From CAVQEG01 sp963711465 (GTDB lineage Bacteria > Bacteroidota > Ignavibacteria > OLB7), in NCBI GenBank assembly GCA_963711465.1, contig CAVQEG010000001.1, positions 1,240,001 to 1,304,000 on the forward strand: DNA of 64,000 nucleotides, written 5' to 3'. The notes under the pieces are model-generated. The model was not told where the DNA came from. It worked only from the letters and a program-made list of their open reading frames with translations, and did no database searches. Shown piece by piece: positions 34,414 through 43,162 of this stretch (position 1 is its first letter; every line of letters begins with the position of its first letter). Both the position numbers and the translations under genes were made by a program.

Positions 34414-35994
34414 TCACGATCCGGCGCTCCGGGGTTTGAGCGTCACGACGGGGAGTATCATTTCCTCGAGCGAGATACCACCGTGCTGGAAGCTGTCACG
34501 GTAGTGATTGAGGTAATAATGATACTCGGTCGGGTAGACGAAGTAGTAGTCCTCCTTGGATATCACATACTCGGTCATCATGCCGCGTTTCGGCAGCCGG
34601 AAGCGCTCCGGATCGCGGACATGAACGGCATACTTGCCGTCGACCTTCACATTCCGTCCATACTTGTAGCGCAGGTTCGTCGACGTCTCCCGATCGCCCA
34701 GCACCTTCGCTCCGCGCATGCAGCGAATCGCGCCGTGATCGGTGGTGACGATGATCTGCGCGTCCTTGACCGAGGAGAGCGCCCGGAGCATTCCGTAGAG
34801 ACTGGAGTGTTCGAACCAGCTGCGGGTCAGCGACCGGTAGGCCGATTCGTCGGGGGCGATCTCCTTGAGGATCGGATAGTCCGACCGTGAGTGCGCCATC
34901 ATGTCCACCGCGTTGACGACCACGGCCGTCAGCGGCGACTGCGTGTAGCTCATGATCTCCGACTCGATCTTCCGACCGAAGTCGGTGTCGATGATCTTCA
35001 CATAGCGGAGGCCGCTGCGCAGCTTGACGCGGCGGCGCTCCAGAAGCTTCTCCAGCAGCTCCTTCTCGTACTTGTTCTGCGAATGGTCGTCGTCGTTGCG
35101 ACCCTGCCACAGCTCCGGGTAGTTCGCTTCGATTTCCGAGGGAAACAGTCCCGAGAAGATCGCGTTGCGCGAGTACGGCGTCGCCGTCGGCAGGATTCCG
35201 TAGTAGTAGTCCTTCGTCACCGAATACATGCCGCTGAGCAGTTCCTCGAAGACCATCCACTGGTCGAGCCGCATGCAGTCGACGACGAACAGGAAGACGG
35301 GGCCTGCGTCGGCCTTGATCTTCGGAATCACGTACTCGTTGACGATGTCGACGCTGAGCAGCGGCCGATCGGTCGTCTTCGCGTCGAGCCACCGTTCGTA
35401 GTTGTCCTCGATGAACCGGGCGAATTCAGAGTTCGCGTCCCGCTTCTGGTCAGCCAGGGTCTGTTCCAGACCGAGATCGCGGTGCCGATCGAATTCCAGC
35501 TCCCATCCGGTGAGCTTCACATACAGTGCGATCCACTCCTCCCAGTCCATCGGGTTCATCAGCTGAATCGCCATCTGGCTGAACTCGCGTGTATAGTCGC
35601 GCGAGACCAGATCGGCCTCCAGGCGCTTGCCCTCGAGGAACTTCTTGCAGGCCAGCAGAATCTGCGTCGGGTTGACCGGCTTGGTGAGGTAGTCGGAGAT
35701 GCGGCGGCCGATCGCCTCCTCCATCACCGTCTCGGCCTCGTTCTTGGTCACCATCACCACCGGCACCGAGGCGTCGATCTCCTTGATGCCGCTGAGCGTC
35801 TCCAGTCCGCCCATGCCGACCATCGATTCGTCGAGGAACACGAGGTCGAACGGCCGTTGACGGACCAGCGCCAGCGCGTCCTCGCCGTTGGTGACCGTCT
35901 CGACGTCGTAGCCCTTGGCCTGTAGAAACTTGATGTGCGGTCGAAGCAGATCGATTTCGTCGTCGACCCAGAGAATGGTGCGAGAGTTTGCCAT
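34414..35994 (-). CDS. porX: PorX, T9SS two-component response regulator with PglZ domain
   Basis: 526 residues from MANSRTILWVDDEIDLLRPH. Receiver domain at 1-120 with acidic residues at 11-12, phospho-acceptor Asp55 and Lys105. The PglZ phosphodiesterase domain carries VVDCMRLDQW (Asp239), PTATPYSRNA with candidate nucleophile Thr272, and TTDHG (Asp419, His420). In Porphyromonas and Flavobacterium PorX controls T9SS genes and hydrolyses oligonucleotides. The length matches the family; a longer start at 36162 adds 56 residues of shadow. Divergent from the T9SS-related trio at 36329-40634. Confidence 0.95.
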   Translation of the reverse strand: MANSRTILWVDDEIDLLRPHIKFLQAKGYDVETVTNGEDALALVRQRPFDLVFLDESMVGMGGLETLSGIKEIDASVPVVMVTKNEAETVMEEAIGRRISDYLTKPVNPTQILLACKKFLEGKRLEADLVSRDYTREFSQMAIQLMNPMDWEEWIALYVKLTGWELEFDRHRDLGLEQTLADQKRDANSEFARFIEDNYERWLDAKTTDRPLLSVDIVNEYVIPKIKADAGPVFLFVVDCMRLDQWMVFEELLSGMYSVTKDYYYGILPTATPYSRNAIFSGLFPSEIEANYPELWQGRNDDDHSQNKYEKELLEKLLERRRVKLRSGLRYVKIIDTDFGRKIESEIMSYTQSPLTAVVVNAVDMMAHSRSDYPILKEIAPDESAYRSLTRSWFEHSSLYGMLRALSSVKDAQIIVTTDHGAIRCMRGAKVLGDRETSTNLRYKYGRNVKVDGKYAVHVRDPERFRLPKRGMMTEYVISKEDYYFVYPTEYHYYLNHYRDSFQHGGISLEEMILPVVTLKPRSAGS

Positions 35995-36328
35995 GAATGT
36001 CGGAGTAGTGGCGCCACAGGCGTCACGATGGTTTGTCGTTGTCGTGCGGCCCGATCTCCCATCCGGCGATCCAGCCCGTGGTATGGCGTCTCGAAATTCT
36101 CCGCGTCGACCTCCTCGACTCGTGCGTGCAACTCGTGCGTGAAAACGGTCACCAATGAACATCGCCCGACGCGGTTCGTACCTCTCAGGACGGGGACCTG
36201 GGGACTGACCCGAAGCGGGCGACCCGCTATATTACCATAGTTGCGTCAACGCGACAACTGCCCGTCAGACGCCGTCGCACCCCTCTTCCGAAGGCGATTT
36301 TTTCACGCTCCCCAAGGCCATCATCCCG
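35995..36328. other. Divergent promoter region between porX and the FG-GAP cargo gene
   Basis: 334 bases with no convincing gene. It should hold the porX promoter (minus) and that of the trio starting at 36329 (plus). A TATATTACC stretch at 36229-36237 is the only clear AT-rich box and could be a plus-strand -7/-10 element. No strong hairpin. Confidence 0.45.
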
Positions 36329-39136
36329 TTGAAACGGCCCCTTGTCCGCATAGTTCTCGCGCTGCTCTGCCAGTCGGTCCACGCACAAACGGCCAGCTGG
36401 TGGTATCCGATGGGCAACATGCGCGCCACGCGGAGTATCGATGACACCACCGCGCAGCAGAATGCCTCGCAACTGGTCCGCAAGTGGATGAGTCCGCGCC
36501 TTGCCGGAGCCACCACCGCACTGGTAGGCACGTTGTGGAGCGGCGAAGCCGGACAGCAGGTGGTGGGAATCGGCGGCGACGGACGGCTGCTCATCCTCTC
36601 CAGCGGCGGACGTGTGCTGCGGGAACGGACGTTTACTCTCCCTCCCGGTTCTGCAACGACGCTCACCGGACTGTTCGATCTCCACGCCTCCTCGCCCCGC
36701 ACCACAGCGCATCCGGACGCGATCGGCGTCGGTGTGGTGCGCACGCAGAGCGACGACAACCCGGTCAACGGGCTGATCCTCGACAGTGCGGGTGTGGCCA
36801 TCTACCCCGTTCCCGCGGACGTGATCGCCGCACCCCTGAGAGCCCGTGCCGGGTCGGTCGGCGTCTTCCCCGTCGCCGCCTACGATCCCGGAACCGGGCC
36901 GATCGTCATGGCGGCGATTTCCCAGCGCGGCGCGGTCGATACCATCCTTGTCAACGCGCTGCGGCGCTACCGCATCGGCCCCGGCGGACTGACGACCGAC
37001 TGGGACTACGAACTCGCACCGCGGCTCTACCCGCAGGCTCCGGCATTGCTCACACGGCCGGCACCGGGCGGCTCCGACAGCACGTGGCTGTCACTGGCCA
37101 CGGCGTCCTACCGATTCGACCAGTCGGTGCGTGTCGTCGGACTCCAGCAGCAGGAAGAGACCCAGGCCGGCGGTATGCTCTCGTTCAACACCCGTGTGTT
37201 CGATCCGAGCAACGGCGCCAATGACATGTTCGGTCTGCTCGTGGAGCTCCGAGAGATCGCGGAGTCCGGAAATCCGATGGGAGAAGTCGACTCATACTTC
37301 ACACGCGTCTACGACTCCTCAAATGCCGCTACCGACATTCCCCTCCGAATTCTCACCGAGAACCATTCGAGTGCGGACACCGGACTGCCGTCGATCCTTC
37401 TGACCGCGGTCGACGTCGAGCAGGCAGGATATCTGGGCCGCTACACAGATTCGACCATGCGCGACCTCGGCTGGTCGATCGTGACGGCCGACCTCGACGG
37501 ATCGGACCATTCGGACACCCTGCTGTCGGTACACCAGCCACCGGTGCTGATCAACAACCGCGGCGATGAGATCATCGGCGCGCGCCGGCGCAGCGACGGA
37601 GGCGACGTAGCGGACAACCGGTTCTACGTGTTCCGATGGAATCGGGAGAAGCCGGGTCCGGACGGGCGTCCGTTCACGTTGTTCGCGACGCAGCCGTTCA
37701 GCGGCCGACTGATGGCAGCAGCCGACCTGCTCAGCGATTCGAGTCGACGGCAGGAACTTGTAACCGCCGATGGCGATTCGGTGCGCATCTGGCAGATGCG
37801 GCCCTACGATGACCTCCGATTCGGCCACGCGGACGATCCGTCGCAGCGCGAGCCATTCCGGATGGTGCGCTCCTTCGGGTTCGGTGCGCCGGTCCTCGGC
37901 GTTGCTGCAGCCGATCTGGAGCTCGACGGCCACATCGACCTCGTCGTGACGACCTCCGAGGCGACCTGGGCCGTGGGCGTACTGCCGGCGCGTCCCTTCG
38001 GTCAGTTGACGCTCGCCTCGGGTACCGATTCGGTCTTCTGTCAGGGAACGCCGCTGGATCTGGTCTGGAGCCGCAACATCGGCAACGGCGAGACCGGCGT
38101 CGAGATCACGCTCGTCGACTCGGCCGGCACCCGCACGCCCGTCGGATCGGTCGGTGCCGCCGAAGTGGAAGCGTTTACGCTGGCGACCGGTTCGCTTACT
38201 CCGGGGGTGTACCGGCTGGTGATTCGCGACGAGGAACTACCCGCACTCGTTGACTCCACGCGGTCGTTCCGGATACGGGCTGCATCGGTGGCGCCCTTCG
38301 ATCTCCCCGCCTCGGCGAGCGTGGGCACGCGGATCTCGATCACGACCGCGATTCAATGCGTCGACACGCTCGTACTGGAGTATTCCGACGGTGGTGGTGC
38401 GTGGCTTCCGAGCGACGCCACGGTCATGATGACCGTCGACTCGGCGCGCGTCGTCTGGAGCGTTCCCTGTCCGTCCTCGGTCGGCTGCGGCGTCGACACG
38501 GTTCCGAAGCTCCTTGTCAGACTCCGCACGGGCGACGGCGCGATCGCGGCGCCAATCGACACGATCGGCGTTGAAATTGCACCTCGAACGGTGCTGGTAG
38601 ACACGGGTGCGACAGCGGGCCCGACGGTGCGGTGGAATCCGGCGGACTTCTCGTGTGACCGGGTGCGACTGACGCTGCGGCGCGGCGACTCGGTGGTCTG
38701 GAGCGATCTGGCAACGACGGCGGACGCACAGCGAGCGATCGAGATCCCCGCCCGCCTGCAGGGTGCCTTCCGTATCGGCGTCTGCTGCGATGCCGCCGGC
38801 GTGTGCGATTTCGGATCGACTGCGTTCACCTACGAGGTTCCGGTTACCGAGGACTACATCGCACCGAACCCGTTCGACCCGACCGTGGAGCAGGCGGAGA
38901 TCGTCGTGCGGCTCCGACATGCGGGTCGCCTGAGCGCATCGATTTACGATGCCGGGCGGGCGCTGGTGCGCGAGCTCGTCGACGACCGTGACCATCCGGC
39001 GGGAAGCGTCGCGCGGCTGCGCTGGGACGGCCGAAATTCACAAAGTGAAATTGTTGCCGGGGGAACGTATATTTGCCTTGTTCATACAAGTACCGGTGAA
39101 CAGTTCCGACTCCCAATCATCGTTATGAAGCATTGA
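36329..39136 (+). CDS. Exported FG-GAP/VCBS-like protein with C-terminal FlgD/T9SS-like domain
   Basis: 935 residues with a signal peptide (1-20, ending SVHAQ). The body has propeller-like repeats with FG-GAP-type calcium motifs (TADLDGSDHSDTLLSV, AADLELDGHIDLVVTT). After a Cys-containing Ig-like region, the C-terminus is APNPFDPTVEQAEIVVRL, SIYDAGRALVRELVD, LRWDGRNSQ and VAGGTYICLV, which matches FlgD-Ig/T9SS type A sorting domains. It should be exported, probably by T9SS. The stop overlaps the start of the next gene (TTGA). No enzyme activity can be inferred. Confidence 0.85.
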   Translation: MKRPLVRIVLALLCQSVHAQTASWWYPMGNMRATRSIDDTTAQQNASQLVRKWMSPRLAGATTALVGTLWSGEAGQQVVGIGGDGRLLILSSGGRVLRERTFTLPPGSATTLTGLFDLHASSPRTTAHPDAIGVGVVRTQSDDNPVNGLILDSAGVAIYPVPADVIAAPLRARAGSVGVFPVAAYDPGTGPIVMAAISQRGAVDTILVNALRRYRIGPGGLTTDWDYELAPRLYPQAPALLTRPAPGGSDSTWLSLATASYRFDQSVRVVGLQQQEETQAGGMLSFNTRVFDPSNGANDMFGLLVELREIAESGNPMGEVDSYFTRVYDSSNAATDIPLRILTENHSSADTGLPSILLTAVDVEQAGYLGRYTDSTMRDLGWSIVTADLDGSDHSDTLLSVHQPPVLINNRGDEIIGARRRSDGGDVADNRFYVFRWNREKPGPDGRPFTLFATQPFSGRLMAAADLLSDSSRRQELVTADGDSVRIWQMRPYDDLRFGHADDPSQREPFRMVRSFGFGAPVLGVAAADLELDGHIDLVVTTSEATWAVGVLPARPFGQLTLASGTDSVFCQGTPLDLVWSRNIGNGETGVEITLVDSAGTRTPVGSVGAAEVEAFTLATGSLTPGVYRLVIRDEELPALVDSTRSFRIRAASVAPFDLPASASVGTRISITTAIQCVDTLVLEYSDGGGAWLPSDATVMMTVDSARVVWSVPCPSSVGCGVDTVPKLLVRLRTGDGAIAAPIDTIGVEIAPRTVLVDTGATAGPTVRWNPADFSCDRVRLTLRRGDSVVWSDLATTADAQRAIEIPARLQGAFRIGVCCDAAGVCDFGSTAFTYEVPVTEDYIAPNPFDPTVEQAEIVVRLRHAGRLSASIYDAGRALVRELVDDRDHPAGSVARLRWDGRNSQSEIVAGGTYICLVHTSTGEQFRLPIIVMKH

Positions 39137-39522
39137 TCCGGCGTCACCTCCATATACTCTTCATCCTCGTCTGCATGCTCATGCCGGCCATCGGCACTGC
39201 GGCCGGGGGCGGTCCGGGTGTGCAATCCGACGGAGGACCTGCGCCCGACGCGAAGAAGAAGGAGATCACCGCCACGATCACGCGATCGGTGGAGAACGAA
39301 CAGATCAAGCTGGTCGCATTCTTTCCCGAGGACACACCCCGACTGAAGTGTTCGCTGTACAATCTCCTCGGAAAGCTCATCGACGTCCACCCCACCACCT
39401 CGGTCGAGGCCGGGCGCTTCGCGTTCACATTCCGAACGAAGGGGCTGCCCAACGGACCGTACATCGTGGTGCTGGAGGCAAACGGACAACGGATCATTCA
39501 GAAGGTCATGCTGGCGCGCTGA
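39133..39522 (+). CDS. Small exported protein consisting almost only of a T9SS C-terminal domain
   Basis: 129 residues. TTG start overlapping the previous stop (TTGA). Signal peptide at about 1-23 (HLHILFILVCMLMPAIG), a short linker rich in Gly/Pro/Lys, then a CTD-like domain: IKLVAFFPEDTPRLKCSLYN, LLGKLIDVHP, LPNGPYIVVLEANG and QKVMLAR. This is the pattern of a type A sorting domain without a cargo domain. The stop overlaps the possible start of the PorV-like gene (TGATG). It may be a decoy, an accessory for CTD handling, or a surface-anchored small protein; none is shown by sequence. Confidence 0.75.
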   Translation: MIRRHLHILFILVCMLMPAIGTAAGGGPGVQSDGGPAPDAKKKEITATITRSVENEQIKLVAFFPEDTPRLKCSLYNLLGKLIDVHPTTSVEAGRFAFTFRTKGLPNGPYIVVLEANGQRIIQKVMLAR

Positions 39523-40634
39523 TGCGCGTCGGCCAGAGTCCCGCCACGCATTCTCCGATCGAACCTCATCCGATCGAACCTCACGTGAACGCTCCCGCGT
39601 ACTGCGCAACCGCTTCGTCAGGCCCACGACGTCGCCCGGCGGCCGGCCGCATGGTCGTCGCGCTGCTCGTATGCGCGGCCGTTCACATGACGAGCTACGC
39701 GCAGCTGCCGGGCGGGTATGCCGCCGCATTTCTCAATCGCACGTTGTTCGCGCCCGAGATCGCTCGAGCAGGGGCGTATACGCCGTTCGAACCTGACGGG
39801 TCGGCGGTTATCGCCAACGCCTCGGCGCTGAGCCGACTGAGGCGCCCGAGTCTCACGTTCGCCGCATCGGAGGCACCGTTGTCGCAACGCTCGGCGGCAC
39901 TGGCGTTTGGGACGACCGTCGGTGACTTCGGCGGGCTCGGCATCGGCGTGAGTCACTACGGGATCGGCGACGTCCCTCGCCGCACGGCGGACGGACTTCG
40001 CATCGGAACCACCGGGGACCAGTGGATCGCGGTGATCGGTGGCGGTGCGCTGTCGCTCGGTCCGGGCAGCATCGGAATGAGCATGCGGTACATCCGTGAG
40101 GACGTTGCCGGTGTCGGCGTCTCCCGAAGCGGGTACGCCGTGGATCTCAGCGGCAGTATGAACTTCGAGGACCGGATCTTCCTGGCAACGTCGGTCAACA
40201 ACGTCGCCGGTGACATGTCCTCCGGCGCAGGTGAGCGGGGACGAATTCCCCTGGAGGTCCGGCTCAGCGGATCGTGGCTCTTCCCCTTCGAGGAACGCAC
40301 CACGGAGGTCCGGCCCGATCCCACCGGTCTGGCGCGGGTCGTTCAGCTTCGCCCCCGGACGTACCTGCTGGCCGTGGCCGAGGCACGGATGCTCGACGTC
40401 GAATCCGATGCCGTGCTCAGCGTCGCGATCGAGGCCGTTCCCGTCGACTTCGTGCAACTGGGATTGCGTGCCGGTGTGAATTCTGCCGGAGACGTCAGCT
40501 TCGGTTTTCTCTACCGGCTTCCGGTGGGATTCACCGATGAGCTTCGAATCGACTACGCGGCACGGCTCGACCAGGAGTACGGCGACACCGGCGGCGCGAT
40601 CACCCACCACGTCTCGATTTCCGCAGGATTCTGA
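39522..40634 (+). CDS. PorV/PorQ-like outer-membrane barrel (UPF0164-type)
   Basis: 370 residues from the ATG at 39522. A long N-region (Pro/His/Arg-rich) precedes a signal core MVVALLVCAAVHMTSYAQ, so starts at 39585 (GTG) or 39651 (ATG) are also possible. The mature part matches the PorV/PorQ pattern: FAPEIARAGAYTPFEPDG, AVIANASALSRLRRPSLTF, then alternating beta-strand segments, and an aromatic end SISAGF. PorV is the T9SS shuttle that hands CTD cargo to the sortase PorU; PorQ and fatty-acid porins are the alternatives. Downstream of a cargo and a CTD-only gene, with porX nearby, a T9SS role is plausible. Confidence 0.7.
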   Translation: MRVGQSPATHSPIEPHPIEPHVNAPAYCATASSGPRRRPAAGRMVVALLVCAAVHMTSYAQLPGGYAAAFLNRTLFAPEIARAGAYTPFEPDGSAVIANASALSRLRRPSLTFAASEAPLSQRSAALAFGTTVGDFGGLGIGVSHYGIGDVPRRTADGLRIGTTGDQWIAVIGGGALSLGPGSIGMSMRYIREDVAGVGVSRSGYAVDLSGSMNFEDRIFLATSVNNVAGDMSSGAGERGRIPLEVRLSGSWLFPFEERTTEVRPDPTGLARVVQLRPRTYLLAVAEARMLDVESDAVLSVAIEAVPVDFVQLGLRAGVNSAGDVSFGFLYRLPVGFTDELRIDYAARLDQEYGDTGGAITHHVSISAGF

Positions 40635-40828
40635 CCGACGGCATGCCTCGTCCGTCGACTGACGATTCGTGCTCGGTGGCATGGAATTGGGGCGCCGGTC
40701 CGGCAAGACTTCGAGGTCCAGTATGCTCGAGGTCCAGGAGTGACCTCTCGGTCTCTCCCCATGCGCTAGTACGAACGGTCGGCGACGCTGCAGAGGGCTG
40801 CTGCGGCGGCTGATCGATTCGCAAACCC

Positions 40829-40862
40829 GTGGCCCCGGCCGAAGTGGTACGGTCGGGGCCAC
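40829..40862 (+). terminator. Perfect hairpin downstream of the PorV-like gene
   Basis: GTGGCCCCGGCCG pairs with CGGTCGGGGCCAC (one G-U) around an 8-base loop, about 195 bases beyond the gene stop. The following sequence TCTGTGTTCC is only weakly T-rich, so it is terminator-like rather than certain. Confidence 0.5.
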
Positions 40863-41162
40863 TCTGTGTTCCTTCCGCCGATCGCCGAAGTTCATCGACC
40901 GCTCATCTTCACCGGCTAGATTCGAGAATGGTTTTCACGAACCATGTGCCCACGCAGAGGTCCAGGGTTTGTTCGTGGGAGAGCCGGAGGTCCAATTCCG
41001 ATCGTGTGTCGCGACTGAGCGGCAGATGAACTCCACCGAACCACGTATTTCCAGCATCCTCTGCATTCAACCAGGCAGATCCCCACAGATCTGTGCCCCC
41101 AACAGACGAGTCGGCTCGTGCCCAACGTGTTGCCGGCTCGGAAGTGCCCGATGGCATTTTTT

Positions 41163-41193
41163 GCGTCCCCGTCGTTGCCCACGACGGGGACGC
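41163..41193 (+). repeat. Perfect 13-bp hairpin upstream of rpiB
   Basis: GCGTCCCCGTCGT and its exact inverse close a 5-base loop. T6 precedes it and GTTGTTTG follows. It could be a weak terminator or a structured leader; it lies about 135 bases before the rpiB start and ahead of the TATATT box. Confidence 0.6.
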
Positions 41194-41327
41194 GTTGTTT
41201 GTACCGGACCGGATCGTGGCCCGCGATTGTTTCGCATTGTACCGCCGGCGGCCGCGCACCGACGCACGGGACGCGCTTGCGTATATTCGACTTTTTGTAA
41301 TCGACCGGGAGCTGCCCGATACGCACG

Positions 41328-41777
41328 ATGAACCAGAGGATCGCGATCGCTTCGGACCATGGCGGCTTCGACTACAAGTCGCGAATCGCGGAGCTGCTGA
41401 CCGCGCGGGGCATCACGGTGCTCGACTTCGGCGTCGATTCAGACGCGTCGGCCGACTACCCGGAGTACGCCACCCAGGCGGCCCGCGCCGTTTCCGATGG
41501 CCGCGCCCTGCAGGGCATCCTCGTCTGCGGTTCGGGAATCGGCGTGTCGATCGTTGCCAACAAAATCGACGGAATCCGTGCGGCCAACTGCACGAGCGCC
41601 GAGATGGCACGCCTGGCACGCGAGCACAACGATGCCAACGTGCTCGCGCTTGGGCAACGGATCGTCGCCTGGGAGGAGGTCGAGCGTATCGTCGACGCGT
41701 TTCTCTCGACCGACGCCTCGGCCGAGGATCGGCACCGCAGACGCGTCGGCCAGATCCACTCGCTGACCGGTCGGTAG
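41328..41777 (+). CDS. rpiB: Ribose-5-phosphate isomerase B
   Basis: 149 residues of the RpiB/LacA fold: IAIASDHGGFDYKSRI, DFGVDSDASADYPEYA, GILVCGSGIGVSIVANK with the catalytic Cys, and REHNDANVLALGQRI. It interconverts ribose-5-phosphate and ribulose-5-phosphate in the pentose phosphate pathway. First gene of a plus-strand run; glyA follows after 34 bases, an arrangement common in bacteria. Confidence 0.96.
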   Translation: MNQRIAIASDHGGFDYKSRIAELLTARGITVLDFGVDSDASADYPEYATQAARAVSDGRALQGILVCGSGIGVSIVANKIDGIRAANCTSAEMARLAREHNDANVLALGQRIVAWEEVERIVDAFLSTDASAEDRHRRRVGQIHSLTGR

Positions 41778-41811
41778 TCCCGCCTCGAATCAATCCTGCT
41801 CAATCGACACC

Positions 41812-43146
41812 ATGTACGACCACCTGCGCTCCGGCGATCCCGAGATGTACCGAGCGATCGTCGGCGAGAGCTTTCGCCAGAACGACAAGATCGAACTGAT
41901 CGCGAGTGAGAATTTCACCAGCCGTGCCGTGCTCGATGCGCAGGGCTCGGCACTGACCAACAAGTACGCCGAGGGGTATCCCGGCAAGCGCTACTACGGT
42001 GGCTGTGAGTGGGTCGATGTCGCCGAGGATCTCGCGCGCAACCGGCTCAAAGCGCTCTTTGGCGCCGAGTACGCCAACGTCCAGCCACACTCCGGTTCGG
42101 CGGCCAACATGGCGGTCTACTTCTCCTTCCTGCAGCATGGCGACACCGTGCTGGGGATGAACCTCTCCCACGGCGGACACCTCACGCACGGTTCGGCGGT
42201 CAACTTCTCCGGCCGCTTCTACAACTTCGTCTCCTATGGCGTCGACCGCGAGACCGGACGCATCGACTACGACGGGGTCCGAGACGCCGCGCGCGAGCAC
42301 CGGCCGAAGATGATCACCGTCGGCGCCTCCGCCTATTCGCGCAACATCGACTACGCGACATTCGGCGAAATCGCCCGCGAGGTCGGCGCCTTCCTCATGG
42401 CCGACATCGCCCACCCGGCGGGACTCATTGCCCGGGGCCGGCTCGACTCTCCGATCGACCATTGCCACGTCGTCACCTCGACGACCCACAAGACGCTTCG
42501 CGGACCGCGCGGCGGGCTGATCATGCTCGGAAAGGATTTCGAGAATCCGTTCGGAATCGTGGCGCCGAAATCGGGCAGAACGAAGATGATGTCAGAAATC
42601 ATCGATTCGTGGGTGATGCCGGGAATCCAGGGTGGACCGCTGATGCACGTGATCGCCGCCAAGGGCGTCGCATTCGCCGAGGCGCTCGGCGACGAGTTCG
42701 GTCACTACACCGCGCAGGTGATTGCCAATGCACGCCGACTCGCCCGGGCGCTGCTCGATCGCGGGTACGACGTCGTTTCCGGCGGCACCGACAACCATCT
42801 GATGCTTATCGACCTGCGCAACCGCAACCTCACCGGCAAGGCTGCCGAGAACGCGCTGGACGCGAGCGGCATCACCTGCAACAAGAACGGTGTGCCGTTC
42901 GATGACAAGTCGCCCCTGATCACCTCGGGAATCCGCCTGGGAACGCCGGCGATGACGACTCGCGGCATGAAGGAACCGGAGATGGACATCATCGCCGAGT
43001 TCATCGATCGCGTGCTCTGCAACCCCGACGATCAGGCGCTGCATCGCTCCGTGGCCGACGAGGTGCAGGAGTTCTGCTCGCGGTTCCCCCTCTATCCAGA
43101 GATCCTCGCAGAGCTGGGCGAACGCCCAGAGATACCGGCGGTCTGA
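41812..43146 (+). CDS. glyA: Serine hydroxymethyltransferase
   Basis: 444 residues. Family landmarks are ELIASENFTSRAVLDAQGS, TNKYAEGYPGKRYYGGCE, NVQPHSGSAANMAVY and the PLP-lysine motif STTHKTLRGPRGG. It converts serine and tetrahydrofolate to glycine and methylene-THF. Full length with no anomalies. It lies between rpiB and tatC (16-base gap), so it is probably one transcript with both. Confidence 0.97.
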   Translation: MYDHLRSGDPEMYRAIVGESFRQNDKIELIASENFTSRAVLDAQGSALTNKYAEGYPGKRYYGGCEWVDVAEDLARNRLKALFGAEYANVQPHSGSAANMAVYFSFLQHGDTVLGMNLSHGGHLTHGSAVNFSGRFYNFVSYGVDRETGRIDYDGVRDAAREHRPKMITVGASAYSRNIDYATFGEIAREVGAFLMADIAHPAGLIARGRLDSPIDHCHVVTSTTHKTLRGPRGGLIMLGKDFENPFGIVAPKSGRTKMMSEIIDSWVMPGIQGGPLMHVIAAKGVAFAEALGDEFGHYTAQVIANARRLARALLDRGYDVVSGGTDNHLMLIDLRNRNLTGKAAENALDASGITCNKNGVPFDDKSPLITSGIRLGTPAMTTRGMKEPEMDIIAEFIDRVLCNPDDQALHRSVADEVQEFCSRFPLYPEILAELGERPEIPAV

Positions 43147-43162
43147 ATCGTTCTCCCCAGGC

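Larger units (their letters stand above)
40635..41327. other. Long gene-free stretch with two strong hairpins
   Basis: About 690 bases. It holds two perfect 13-bp hairpins (40829-40862 and 41163-41193), and a TATATT box near 41284 upstream of rpiB. A minus-strand frame at 40909-41259 has some protein-like sequence (GSAWLNAEDAGNTWFGG) but no start signal or family match, so I do not call it. An unannotated RNA is possible. Confidence 0.45.

Noticed and set aside
40909..41259. Minus-strand frame with GSAWLNAEDAGNTWFGG
   Set aside because: Some protein-like sequence but no plausible start or family; it spans the second perfect hairpin. Left as intergenic.
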